NCBI RefSeq assembly: GCF_014203275.1 | Contig: NZ_JACHIP010000002.1 | Span: 496,001-560,000, forward strand | Reading direction: 5' to 3' | Source of the DNA: Granulicella aggregans | GTDB lineage: Bacteria > Acidobacteriota > Terriglobia > Terriglobales > Acidobacteriaceae | Length of the DNA: 64,000 bases | Shown here: positions 17,553-26,384 of the stretch, in pieces | Position numbering within the stretch: position 1 is the stretch's first letter | How the letters are laid out: each line of letters starts with the position of its first letter | Translations under genes and position numbers: made by a program | Notes under the pieces: generated by a model | What the model was told of the DNA's origin: nothing | The model's input: only the letters and a program-made list of their open reading frames with translations | Databases searched by the model: none

Positions 17553-18146
17553 CTACTCCAGCACCCGAACGGTGATCCCCACCAGCAAGGCATCGCCATT
17601 CGCAATGACCAACGCCTGATCTTCACCGACCTTCGAAGCCCGCAGAAAATGACCGGCTCCGATCTCGACAACCTGCCCGTTACCCGACTCTTCGAACTGT
17701 GCGTTTCCCGATGAACAGAGGACGAAGAAGTCATCACAGGCGGGCACGGAGTATCGCGTTTCATTGACGATCTCGAACGTCGCATCGACCTTGCCGCGCC
17801 GCACCATCAGGTTCAAGTCCTGCGTAGCCCCACCGAGCAGGTCGCATACAACCTCTTCTTCACCACGAAAGAAGAAAGGAGAGCGCGGTTCGTCGAGTCG
17901 ATGATCGGGCCACGCCGGTGAGCGAAGAACCACGCCGTCTCCCTGCCAGAGCAGGATCGTGCGATCGATCCCCGGAAACGCAGAGAACTCTCCCCGCGCA
18001 TCGATCTGCGCAATACTGAGGCGCCATAAGAAGTCGTTGGCCCCGGCCTCTGCGGGTGACATCGCAAGCTGCCGCGTGGTACCTCCACCGTTCTTCCACG
18101 GAATGGAGGCCACGCTATCAATCGCAATGGGCGCTTGAATCTCCAT
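17553..18146 (-). CDS. hutD: HutD family protein
   Basis: The 197-residue protein has the HutD/Ves signature near its N terminus (SIPWKNGGGTTRQLAM, then FLWRLSIAQIDARGEFSAFPGIDRTILLWQGDG). The fold is a double cupin. HutD is found in many histidine-utilisation loci; it is known in Pseudomonas to affect fitness on histidine and is thought to govern hut expression by binding a pathway compound such as formylglutamate. AAGGAA overlaps the end of hutU, eight bases upstream, so translation is probably coupled. It is the last gene of the hut operon. The family call is firm; the mechanism is unsettled. Confidence 0.9.
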   Translation of the reverse strand: MEIQAPIAIDSVASIPWKNGGGTTRQLAMSPAEAGANDFLWRLSIAQIDARGEFSAFPGIDRTILLWQGDGVVLRSPAWPDHRLDEPRSPFFFRGEEEVVCDLLGGATQDLNLMVRRGKVDATFEIVNETRYSVPACDDFFVLCSSGNAQFEESGNGQVVEIGAGHFLRASKVGEDQALVIANGDALLVGITVRVLE

Positions 18147-18153
18147 CAGTTCC

Positions 18154-19893
18154 TTATTCGACGGGCCTGTTCGGAAGCAGCGGCAGCTTCAGGTGCGCCT
18201 TGCGCGCAGTCTCTTCCGCCAGCGCATAGCCCGCGTCCGCGTGCCGCATCACACCAGTCGCGGGATCGTTGAAGAGCACGCGCTTCAGCCGTGCATCGGC
18301 ATCGGCGGTGCCATCGGCAACGATGACGACGCCGGAGTGCTGCGAATATCCCATGCCCACACCGCCGCCGTGATGCAGGCTCACCCACGTCGCTCCACCC
18401 GCGGTGTTCAGCATGGCATTGAGCAGCGGCCAATCCGACACGGCATCGGAGCCATCGAGCATCGACTCCGTCTCCCGATTGGGGCTTGCCACCGACCCCG
18501 TATCAAGGTGATCGCGGCCAATCACAATCGGAGCCTTCAGTTCGCCATTGCGCACCATCTCATTGAACGCAAGCCCTGCAAGATGACGCTGCCCCAGGCC
18601 CAGCCAGCAGATTCGCGAAGGAAGTCCCTGAAAAGCAATGCGTTCGCGCGCCATGTCGAGCCAGCGATGAACGTGATCTTCTTCCGGAAAGATCTCCTTG
18701 ATCTTCGCGTCGGTCTTATAGATATCTTCCGGATCGCCCGAGAGCGCCACCCAGCGGAAAGGCCCTTTGCCCTCACAGAACAGCGGACGAATATACGCAG
18801 GCACGAAGCCCGGAAAATCAAAGGCGTTCTTAACGCCTGCTTCAAGCGCAACCTGCCGAATGTTGTTGCCGTAATCGACCGTGGGAACACCCATCTCATG
18901 GAAGGCAAGCATCGCGCTCACATGCGCGGCGCAGCCCTCTGCCGCTGCATCGCGAAGCGCTGCATGTTGCGAAGAATCCTTGGCAGCATTCTTCCACTGC
19001 TCCACCGTCCATCCGACGGGCAAGTAACCGTTGATAAGATCATGTGCCGAGGTCTGATCGGTAACAAGATCAGGCCGCGGCCCACCAGCCTGTGCGCGGC
19101 GAACAAGCTCCGGCAGCATCTCCGCCGCGTTGCCCAAAAGTCCAATGGACACGGCCTCTTTGCGCTCGCAGTGGTACTGAATCAGCTCAAGCGCATGATC
19201 GAGGTCCCGAGCCTGCTTGTCGAGATAACGCGAGCGTAGACGGAAGTCGATGCGTGACTGCTGGCATTCGATGTTCAACGAACACGCATGGGCAAACGTC
19301 GCAGCAAGAGGCTGAGCTCCGCCCATGCCTCCAAGCCCAGCAGTAAGAATCCAGCGCCCGCGCAGATCGCCACCGTAGTGCTGCCGTCCTGCCTCTGCAA
19401 ACGTCTCGTAAGTCCCCTGTACTATGCCCTGCGAGCCAATGTAGATCCAGCTTCCCGCAGTCATCTGGCCGTACATCATCAGACCCTTGCGATCGAGCTC
19501 GTGGAACTTCGCCCACGTCGCCCACGCTGGCACAAGGTTCGAGTTCGCGATCAACACGCGTGGCGCGTTGGGATGCGTCTCGAAGACGCCGACAGGCTTG
19601 CCTGATTGCACCAGCAGCGTCTCATTGGCCTCAAGCTTCCGCAGGCAATTGAGGATCTCGTCGAAGCACTCCCAGTTACGCGCAGCGCGGCCAATGCCGC
19701 CGTACACCACAAGGCTCTCCGGAGCCTCCGCCACCTCGCTGTCCAGATTGTTCTGAATCATGCGATAGGCGGCCTCACTCAGCCAGTTCTTGCAGGTAAT
19801 CTCGGCGCCACGCGGTGCGCGGATCTGGCGCGAAGGATCGAAGCGGTTAGTGATGGCCTGCTCGGCTGGAGTCTCGATGACGGTAGATGACAT
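18154..19893 (-). CDS. hutU: Urocanate hydratase
   Basis: This 579-residue protein, slightly longer than the common 550-560, matches HutU along its length. Examples are [34 protein letters not shown], the NAD-binding glycine stretch [10 protein letters not shown] near 186-195, [18 protein letters not shown] and [18 protein letters not shown]. It adds water to urocanate to give imidazolonepropionate, using tightly bound NAD+ as an electrophile, in the cytoplasm. It follows the aminotransferase gene after 57 bp and precedes hutD by 7 bp. GAGG upstream of the ATG fits. Nothing appears damaged. Confidence 0.97.
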   Translation of the reverse strand: MSSTVIETPAEQAITNRFDPSRQIRAPRGAEITCKNWLSEAAYRMIQNNLDSEVAEAPESLVVYGGIGRAARNWECFDEILNCLRKLEANETLLVQSGKPVGVFETHPNAPRVLIANSNLVPAWATWAKFHELDRKGLMMYGQMTAGSWIYIGSQGIVQGTYETFAEAGRQHYGGDLRGRWILTAGLGGMGGAQPLAATFAHACSLNIECQQSRIDFRLRSRYLDKQARDLDHALELIQYHCERKEAVSIGLLGNAAEMLPELVRRAQAGGPRPDLVTDQTSAHDLINGYLPVGWTVEQWKNAAKDSSQHAALRDAAAEGCAAHVSAMLAFHEMGVPTVDYGNNIRQVALEAGVKNAFDFPGFVPAYIRPLFCEGKGPFRWVALSGDPEDIYKTDAKIKEIFPEEDHVHRWLDMARERIAFQGLPSRICWLGLGQRHLAGLAFNEMVRNGELKAPIVIGRDHLDTGSVASPNRETESMLDGSDAVSDWPLLNAMLNTAGGATWVSLHHGGGVGMGYSQHSGVVIVADGTADADARLKRVLFNDPATGVMRHADAGYALAEETARKAHLKLPLLPNRPVE

Positions 19894-19950
19894 GGCTAAA
19901 TCCTCACGTACTTCTGAATAAATAAGTAATGGCCGGGACAGCGAACAAGC

Positions 19951-21084
19951 TCAACGCGCAAGCGCCTTCCATGCTGCAAGAAACTGATCATTCGCCTCAC
20001 GCGATCCAACACTGACACGGATGTGCGTGTTGAATGCAGGTTCCATCCACGGCTTTACGATGACCCCGCCAGGCAACAAACGCCGCGCTATCTCGGAGGC
20101 ATTGGTGCGAGCATCGAGAAAAAGAAAGTTCGTGAGCGAAGGCGCGGCGGTATCGCCCATCAACTCGAGCTCGGCGCGCATACGCTCACGCTCTGCAACC
20201 GTGCGTGTCACAACGCTGTCCACGTAGCCTCGATCTTCAAGCGCTGCAATCGCACCGATCTGCGCCAGCCGATTCACATTGAAGGGCGCGCGAACTCGGT
20301 CCATCAACTGGATAATCTCAGGGTCCGAGGCGATCGCGTATCCGATGCGAAGCCCCGCGAGACCATACGCCTTAGAGAAGGTCCGAAGCATCAGCCACGG
20401 AATATTGAACTCAGCGAGAATCGAGTGAAAGTCAGGATAGGACGGATCGGCCATCGCATATTCGAGATAGGCTTCATCGAACAACACAAGCGTCTCCGGC
20501 GTAAGGTGATTCAAAATGCTGCGCAAATCTTCGGCACTAATCGACGTGCCAGCCGGGTTCGATGGATTGCCGAAGAGCAGCATGCGGACGCCGGGCGTAA
20601 GCGCCGCCATCACCTCGTCCACGTCCATTTTGTAATCTACACCGATCGATACGGTCGCAACGTCTGCCCCGACAGACTGCGGCCAGATCACATGCAATCC
20701 AAACGAAGGAGCGAACGTAACGACCTGATCTCCGGGAGATAGAAACGTGTGGACCGCGACGGAGATAAGGTCCTCAGAGCCATTGCCAAAGATCAGCTGC
20801 TCCGGCGCAACCTGTAGATAGCCGGCGAGCACAGCACGCAGCGAGTCACAGGAGGCGTCAGGATAAAGACCAATCTCAGCCGCTGCACTAGCGACTGCAG
20901 CGATCACCTTCGGGCTGGGCCCATAAGGGTTCTCGTTGCTGCCAAGCTTGGCGATCTTCTCAACGCCGTAGTGCTTGCGAACGTAGTCGATGGAGAGGCC
21001 CGAGTTATAAAGCGGCAGCTCACGAATCGCCGCGCGAGTCGCGCCCAGAAAGGGCTTCAGTTCGTTCAGCGTTCCCGTGGTCAC
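19951..21084 (-). CDS. HisC-like class I/II PLP aminotransferase inside the hut operon
   Basis: The 377-residue protein has the histidinol-phosphate aminotransferase layout: KLGSNENPYGPSPKV (about 47-59), Asp-Glu-Ala-Tyr in LVLFDEAYLEYA and the PLP lysine in TFSKAYGLAGLRIGY (Lys 238). HisC normally exchanges imidazole-acetol phosphate and glutamate for histidinol phosphate in histidine biosynthesis; relatives act on phenylalanine or tyrosine. Here it lies between the TSUP permease and hutU in a catabolic operon, with a GTG start and AGGAG seven bases upstream. It may transaminate histidine, an aromatic amino acid or imidazole compounds, or it may be the genome's biosynthetic HisC. Context favours a role linked to histidine; the exact reaction is open. 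Confidence 0.85.
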   Translation of the reverse strand: MTTGTLNELKPFLGATRAAIRELPLYNSGLSIDYVRKHYGVEKIAKLGSNENPYGPSPKVIAAVASAAAEIGLYPDASCDSLRAVLAGYLQVAPEQLIFGNGSEDLISVAVHTFLSPGDQVVTFAPSFGLHVIWPQSVGADVATVSIGVDYKMDVDEVMAALTPGVRMLLFGNPSNPAGTSISAEDLRSILNHLTPETLVLFDEAYLEYAMADPSYPDFHSILAEFNIPWLMLRTFSKAYGLAGLRIGYAIASDPEIIQLMDRVRAPFNVNRLAQIGAIAALEDRGYVDSVVTRTVAERERMRAELELMGDTAAPSLTNFLFLDARTNASEIARRLLPGGVIVKPWMEPAFNTHIRVSVGSREANDQFLAAWKALAR

Positions 21085-21127
21085 AGGCTTCTCCTGAATA
21101 AATTACGCATCGGTCGACAGGCAATCA

Positions 21128-22030
21128 CTACGCCTCTGCGACGCTTGGCTGCACTTCCTTATTGAGCGTTTGCGCACGTTCCCTGCTGGCGGCGCGAAGC
21201 ATGTTGAAGCCGGTATAGATCATCACGCAGAAGACCAGCCAACGTAGACCGTAGAGCGGTAGCGAACGGACGAAGTACGCGGCAAGCAATACGCCGGGCA
21301 GACCACCGATCGTCATGCCAATGGCCGCGCGCCAGTTGTAGCGGCTCTGGCGAATGAAGCGAATGCTACCCACCGTGCCAAGAAAAGCGCACGAGCCCAT
21401 CATGATGGGAAACGCCGCGCGCGGGCTCATGCCCAGCATGTACACGACCATCATGCACGGCGCGAAGAATCCAATACCCAGCGTCATCAGCGCGCCAAGC
21501 AGCAGGTTCGCAGCGACGGCGATCAACAGGCGCGGCCCGTCGAGTCCGAGCAGTTCCCCGCCCAGTGGCAACAGGTCAAACTGCCTGCAGAGCAAAAAGC
21601 CAGCCGTGACAAACAGCGTTGTGCCCATGCCGATCTGGATCTTGCGGCGCGGCCAGCGGGAAACAATTCCCGCTCCAAACCACGCACCGGCAGCGGCTGC
21701 AATGATCATCAAGGTCAATGTCTTCGGGTCAACATCGACCACCGACATGTAGATGTATCCCTGCGCGACGGCCGGGATCGTAATGCCAATATTCAGCGTG
21801 CCGGGCAGGTCCTCATCCGCGACGAGGTTCCACACACGATACAGTGCAGTCGTAGTCGCAAAGGCTCCAATACCAAGCGTGTCGAGAAAGAGCGTGAACA
21901 GACCAATGCCGCATTCGCGCAGTCCCGGCCAACGGAGCGACTGCTTCCGTCGCGCCTCTTGATACCAAAGAACACAGAACACCACGGTACAGAGGGCAAG
22001 AGCGATAAAGAGCAGTTGCTTGATCGTCAT
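21128..22030 (-). CDS. TSUP family (TauE/SafE) membrane permease
   Basis: About 300 residues with roughly eight hydrophobic segments arranged as two halves. TSUP marks include GIGLFTLFLDTLGIGAFATT in the first half and LGIGFFAPCMMVVYMLGMSP in the second. TSUP proteins move sulfite, sulfonates and other small organic anions, usually as export or anion uptake systems. The gene lies between hutH and the HisC-like gene with small spacers (132 and 43 bp). Transport of a pathway anion such as urocanate, formylglutamate or formate is possible but only inferred. I take the ATG at 22030 as start; a TTG nine bases earlier is the alternative. Confidence 0.87.
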   Translation of the reverse strand: MTIKQLLFIALALCTVVFCVLWYQEARRKQSLRWPGLRECGIGLFTLFLDTLGIGAFATTTALYRVWNLVADEDLPGTLNIGITIPAVAQGYIYMSVVDVDPKTLTLMIIAAAAGAWFGAGIVSRWPRRKIQIGMGTTLFVTAGFLLCRQFDLLPLGGELLGLDGPRLLIAVAANLLLGALMTLGIGFFAPCMMVVYMLGMSPRAAFPIMMGSCAFLGTVGSIRFIRQSRYNWRAAIGMTIGGLPGVLLAAYFVRSLPLYGLRWLVFCVMIYTGFNMLRAASRERAQTLNKEVQPSVAEA

Positions 22031-22162
22031 GATCGCCAAAGCCTCGTTTCTTTCGAAAAAGATTGCGGTGACCCGACGCGGTCTCCTTGACGGAGCGTGA
22101 CCGAGCGATTTCTGTGGGCTTATTGCAAGTCTAGCGCCTGCGGGAACAATTCCTCAACGGCT

Positions 22163-23680
22163 TCATGCAGCGACCGAAGCCTGTACCTCGATATTGTTCA
22201 ATGATCCCGAGGCGATGAACTTCTCCGCTCCAGTCATGCGCGTCGAAAGAACGCAGTCCTTGGACCACGCGGGGACATACTCACGGAACCGGCGTATCGC
22301 CTCCTGCAGAACAGGAGTGGTCTCGCTTTCTTCGCGGAAGTCGAGTGCGCGCGTTGCCGCCATCAACTCAATCGCGACGATCATGCGAGCCAGCTTGACC
22401 GACTGCTCCAGCTTCAGCGCGGAGGTCATGCCCATGCTGACGAAGTCTTCCTGGTTGCCGCTGGTGGGCAGTGACCCAGTCGACGCAGGAGTAGCAAGCA
22501 CGCGCATCTCCGCGTAGAGACCAGCCGCAGTAACCTGCGCGATCATCAGCCCAGACTCGATGCCCGGGGCCGATGCGAGGAATGCTGGAAGCCCTTCGTT
22601 CAGCGTCGGATTCAGCAGGCGCTCGGTGCGGCGCTCGGAGATGCCAGCAATCTGGCAGATCGCGATCGCAAGGTAGTCGAGGTTCAGCGCAAGCGGAGCG
22701 CCATGGAAGTTGCCGCCGGAGAGGATGTCTTCCTCGAAGACGAGCGGATTGTCGGTAGCGCTGTTCAACTCAATCTCGAAGACTCGGCGAGCCTCTCGCA
22801 ACGTGTCCCACGCGGCCCCATGTACCTGGGGAATGCAGCGGAGACAGTAAGCGTCCTGAATCTTGCGATTCACACCCTGCGTGCGCGGAATGGGGCTATC
22901 GGCCAGCAGAGACCGCATGTGCTCCGCGCTGTGCAACTGACCGGGATGCGGTCGAACCTTGTGCAGGCGAGCATCGAAGGGGACCGGAGTTCCGCGCAGC
23001 GCCTCCATCGTGATGGCGGCGGATGTCTGCGCGGCAACAAACAGCGTCTCAATCTCCTTCAACTGCAGGCAGCCGATCGAAAGCATCGCCTGCGTGCCGT
23101 TCAGCAACGAGATGCCTTCCTTTGCCTGAAGCTGCAATGGCTCGAGACCCGCTAGCACGAGGCACTCCGATGCGGGACGAACCTTGCCTTCATACTCGGC
23201 ATCACCTTCGCCGATCAGGGCCAACGCCATGTGCGCCAGTGGCGCAAGGTCGCCGCTCGCGCCAACGCTCCCGCGCGATGGAATCACCGGCGTAACGCCG
23301 CAGTTCAGCAGGTCGCAGATTCTCTCCGCGATGACCGGCCGGATGCCCGAAACGCCCTTGGCCAGCACATTCGCTCTGATCGCCATCAGGCCGCGAACCA
23401 CCTCGCGCGCCAGCGGCTCGCCCACACCGCAGCAGTGCGAGCGCACAAGGTTGATCTGCATCTCTTCAATCTCTGCATGACCCAGCGCAATGTTCGCAAG
23501 CAGACCAACGCCTGTGTTCAACGCATACACCGGCTGCGTGCTCAGCATCGCTTCTTCCACGAAGCGACGCGAAATCGACATGCGCTCAAGGGCGGAGGGC
23601 GCAATCGAAACCTGGTCGCGACCATAGGCAATTGCAACAACTTCATCAACGCTGAAGCTCATTCCATCTAACTGGATCAT
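22163..23680 (-). CDS. hutH: Histidine ammonia-lyase
   Basis: The 505-residue enzyme carries VYALNTGVGLLANI (catalytic Tyr region) and GSVGASGDLAPLAH, whose Ala-Ser-Gly (141-143) cyclises to the MIO cofactor. Further family marks are IQDAYCLRCIPQVHGA and the NPLVFEEDILSGGNFHGAP stretch. It removes ammonia from L-histidine to form urocanate, the first step of the pathway. The length is normal. Flanking genes hutF and the TSUP permease are on the same strand with spacers of about 130 bp, long enough for an internal promoter or mRNA processing site. Confidence 0.97.
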   Translation of the reverse strand: MIQLDGMSFSVDEVVAIAYGRDQVSIAPSALERMSISRRFVEEAMLSTQPVYALNTGVGLLANIALGHAEIEEMQINLVRSHCCGVGEPLAREVVRGLMAIRANVLAKGVSGIRPVIAERICDLLNCGVTPVIPSRGSVGASGDLAPLAHMALALIGEGDAEYEGKVRPASECLVLAGLEPLQLQAKEGISLLNGTQAMLSIGCLQLKEIETLFVAAQTSAAITMEALRGTPVPFDARLHKVRPHPGQLHSAEHMRSLLADSPIPRTQGVNRKIQDAYCLRCIPQVHGAAWDTLREARRVFEIELNSATDNPLVFEEDILSGGNFHGAPLALNLDYLAIAICQIAGISERRTERLLNPTLNEGLPAFLASAPGIESGLMIAQVTAAGLYAEMRVLATPASTGSLPTSGNQEDFVSMGMTSALKLEQSVKLARMIVAIELMAATRALDFREESETTPVLQEAIRRFREYVPAWSKDCVLSTRMTGAEKFIASGSLNNIEVQASVAA

Positions 23681-23814
23681 AGTTTCATCCTACGTAAAAA
23701 TAGCTATCCCGGTGAATGGGGAATCAACGACACTTTTGCTTGCTACGGCTTGATTGCCTGCTTTTAACCGCTCTGAACCGGCGGATCCCCTGCCAAAATC
23801 GATCAGCTCCGAAC

Positions 23815-25203
23815 TTACGCTGGCAACGAAGACAGGCGACGAGCAACTGCGGTGTAACGTGTCACAATTTCTTCGGTCAGTGCGCTTTGCCTGTTTGAAA
23901 CCAGAACGCGCCCGTTGCTCACGACATCGCTAACAGCAGTCCTCTCTGAACCAAACACGATGGTTGAGAGCAACTCCTTCGGGGCCGCCCCAGCGATCGA
24001 AACATCGTTTAGATCAAGCGTGAAAAAGTCCGCAGGGTTACTGATCTTGAGTTCACCCGTGTTCATCCTAAGACTCTTCGCGCCCCCGGTCGTCGCATAG
24101 CCGAAGAGGCGCTGCGAGATCTCCTCCCCGTTGATTCCATCAAGCAACACGCGGCGTTCCCGCTTCAAGCGAAGGTGATAGTCAAGCTCACGTGCATCTT
24201 CGAGCAGATTGATATTTGCCTGGCTATCCGTACCGAAAGAGAACGGTACGCCCGCGCCACATGCTTGATCCGCATCGATGATGCCGTCGCCAAGATTACG
24301 TTCGGTCGTCGGACAGGAACATATGGTCGCACCCGCGCACGCCAGATGCGCGATCTCTTCCACCGTCACATGGATCGCATGGACCAGCGTGGTGTTGCTT
24401 GAGAGCAGATTGTTCTCCACCATCAGCTTGATCGGCGTGTACCCATACTCACGCACGCACGCGGCCAACTCCGCAGCCTGCTCGGCCATGTGCATGTGAA
24501 TAGGCAAGCCGCGCATCTCCGCCCACTCGCTGATCTTCCTCACTTCATCGAGCGTAACGGCGCGAATGCTATGTGGAGCTACCCCAAACGTAACGGTCGG
24601 ATCCAGGCCCTGGAGGTCTGCGGCAAGCCGCTCCATGCTATTGAGGTATTCGACGTTCGTCTCGTAAAACCGCGCCTGCCCCGGGTTCGGCGGCAGTTGA
24701 TAACCTGCGCGCGAATAAGCGACGCGCAGCAGACAGATGCGAAGACCAACGGAACGCGCTGCTTCAATCACCGCCATCGAGAGAAGATTCGGATCGTCGT
24801 AAGCCGTGCCATCAGGCTGGCGATGAAGATAGTGGAACTCGCCTACTGCTGTGATGCCTGTAAGCGCCATCTCGAGGAATGCCATCCGCGCAACATCATA
24901 AAGCTCTTCGGGAGTAAGCTGCGAAGCAGCACGATACATCGTATTGCGCCACGCCCAGAAGTCATCCCCGTTGGCTCCGCAGTGTTCCGCAACACCACGA
25001 ATGAGCCGCTGAAACGTGTGCGAGTGACCATTGACAAGCCCCGGCAGCATCGCCTTGCCCGGCATCCTGACGTTTTTTGCACCGTTCGCCTCCAGGTCCG
25101 CGCCGATGTTCAGAATTACACCATCGCCTCCAACGAGCAGCCCCATACCTGCATGGAATGCGCCTTCCATGTAGAGAAGTTCTGGGAGATAAAGTGTTGG
25201 CAT
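23815..25203 (-). CDS. hutF: Formimidoylglutamate deiminase
   Basis: About 462 residues of the amidohydrolase superfamily. The metal site appears as MLPGLVNGHSHTFQRL (His-x-His near 60-62), followed by FGVAPHSIRAV, the HMAEQ helix and FGTDSQANINLLE with the catalytic Asp. HutF converts N-formimidoyl-L-glutamate to N-formyl-L-glutamate and ammonia, one zinc per subunit. The ATG at 25203 is preferred over a TTG six codons upstream. Its presence defines the five-step (formylglutamate) variant of histidine degradation and requires a downstream deformylase. It follows the M20 hydrolase gene after 45 bp. Confidence 0.93.
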   Translation of the reverse strand: MPTLYLPELLYMEGAFHAGMGLLVGGDGVILNIGADLEANGAKNVRMPGKAMLPGLVNGHSHTFQRLIRGVAEHCGANGDDFWAWRNTMYRAASQLTPEELYDVARMAFLEMALTGITAVGEFHYLHRQPDGTAYDDPNLLSMAVIEAARSVGLRICLLRVAYSRAGYQLPPNPGQARFYETNVEYLNSMERLAADLQGLDPTVTFGVAPHSIRAVTLDEVRKISEWAEMRGLPIHMHMAEQAAELAACVREYGYTPIKLMVENNLLSSNTTLVHAIHVTVEEIAHLACAGATICSCPTTERNLGDGIIDADQACGAGVPFSFGTDSQANINLLEDARELDYHLRLKRERRVLLDGINGEEISQRLFGYATTGGAKSLRMNTGELKISNPADFFTLDLNDVSIAGAAPKELLSTIVFGSERTAVSDVVSNGRVLVSNRQSALTEEIVTRYTAVARRLSSLPA

Positions 25204-25248
25204 CTTATTGCTCGCTTTCAAGGTGTTTTGCGTGATTCGTGATGACGA

Positions 25249-26382
25249 TTAGCTAAGACCGTTCAGCAGCAGATGTTTGATGATGTTGGTCCACTCTTCA
25301 AGTTCGTCTATGGGCACGCGTTCGCGCTCGCTGTGCGCCGTCTCCATATCGCCTGGACCAACAACGACAGTTTCCTCAGCGAGAGAAGCGAAGCGAGTGG
25401 CTTCTGAGCCGAAGGAGATCCCGGTCTCTGCGCGGTTTAACAGGCTGCACAGCTTTGCTCCAAGCAGGTCTCCAGCAGGATTCGAGAAACCCGAGTCGGC
25501 GCGCAGGACGTTTATTTCGATCTCGCAGTTGGGATGGTCGAAGGAGGTGGCTCTAGCGAGGTCGTTCAGTATGCTGCCACCAAGCTGGGGATCTTCGCTA
25601 GGCAGTGGTCGCCATTCGACAAGGAAGCTGCAAGCACCGGCAACGATATTCTTGGCCGTTCCACCTTTGAGGACGCCAACGTTGAACGTCGTCACTGGTG
25701 GCGTGAAGCGGTCGTCGCCTTGCTCGTTCGCCTGCCGCTGCATCTGCTCCAGCCTGACGATGAGGCCTGCTGCTGCGTTGATCGCGGAGGCTCCGCGATA
25801 CGGGAAGGCACTGTGCGCTTCACGTCCACGCACGTTCACTTCCGCAAGCGCATAGCCTTTGCCCGCCGTCGCGGGACGTAGCGATGTAGGCTCGCAGACG
25901 ATGACATAGCGCGGCCGGATAGCTCCGCTTGCAGCGAGCTTTGTAGCGCCGATGCAGCCGATCTCTTCTTCCGCGGTAAAGGCAAAGGCCACGGGTCTCT
26001 TGATAGACGTTGTATCGACTTGAAGCGCAGCGGAGATTAACGCGGCAAGCGAGCCTTTAACATCGCACGATCCATTTCCATGCAGGAAGCCGCCCTTCTC
26101 CGTGAGAACCGTGGCATCCGTCCATTCGCTACGAAAAGGCACGGTGTCGGTGTGGCAAACAAAGAATAGCTCCACATCAGGCAGCGAGTCCTTGAACTGG
26201 CTGGGAACCGCGAGAAGGTTAGCCTTCTCAACACCGTCGGCAGCGATGTAAGGGAAGCGTTGAATAAACCACCCATGCGGTTCGAGCAGCGATTGAATCG
26301 CATCAAGTAACGGGCCATTCGAAAGCGAAGAAACGCTTTCAATGCCGACCAAGGCGCGCAATATCTCAGAGGTCGCGAGCAC
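25249..26382 (-). CDS. M20 family metallohydrolase (ArgE/DapE-like), candidate N-formylglutamate deformylase
   Basis: The 377-residue protein shows the M20 di-zinc site: His in FFVCHTDTVP (about 77), bridging Asp in GNGSCDVKGSLAAL (about 107), Glu-Glu in AFTAEEEIG (about 138-139), a Glu in VIVCEPTSLRP and His in VVGPGDMETAHSERERV. It resembles ArgE/acetylornithine deacetylase, which hydrolyses N-acyl amino acids and also accepts some N-formyl ones. The preferred start is a GTG two bases after the hutI stop, with AGGAGG inside the hutI end; a TTG at 26391 would overlap hutI. It lies between hutI and hutF. No HutG-type protein is visible, so removing formate from N-formylglutamate is the inferred task; acetylornithine deacetylation remains the alternative. 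Confidence 0.85.
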   Translation of the reverse strand: MLATSEILRALVGIESVSSLSNGPLLDAIQSLLEPHGWFIQRFPYIAADGVEKANLLAVPSQFKDSLPDVELFFVCHTDTVPFRSEWTDATVLTEKGGFLHGNGSCDVKGSLAALISAALQVDTTSIKRPVAFAFTAEEEIGCIGATKLAASGAIRPRYVIVCEPTSLRPATAGKGYALAEVNVRGREAHSAFPYRGASAINAAAGLIVRLEQMQRQANEQGDDRFTPPVTTFNVGVLKGGTAKNIVAGACSFLVEWRPLPSEDPQLGGSILNDLARATSFDHPNCEIEINVLRADSGFSNPAGDLLGAKLCSLLNRAETGISFGSEATRFASLAEETVVVGPGDMETAHSERERVPIDELEEWTNIIKHLLLNGLS

Positions 26383-26384
26383 AG

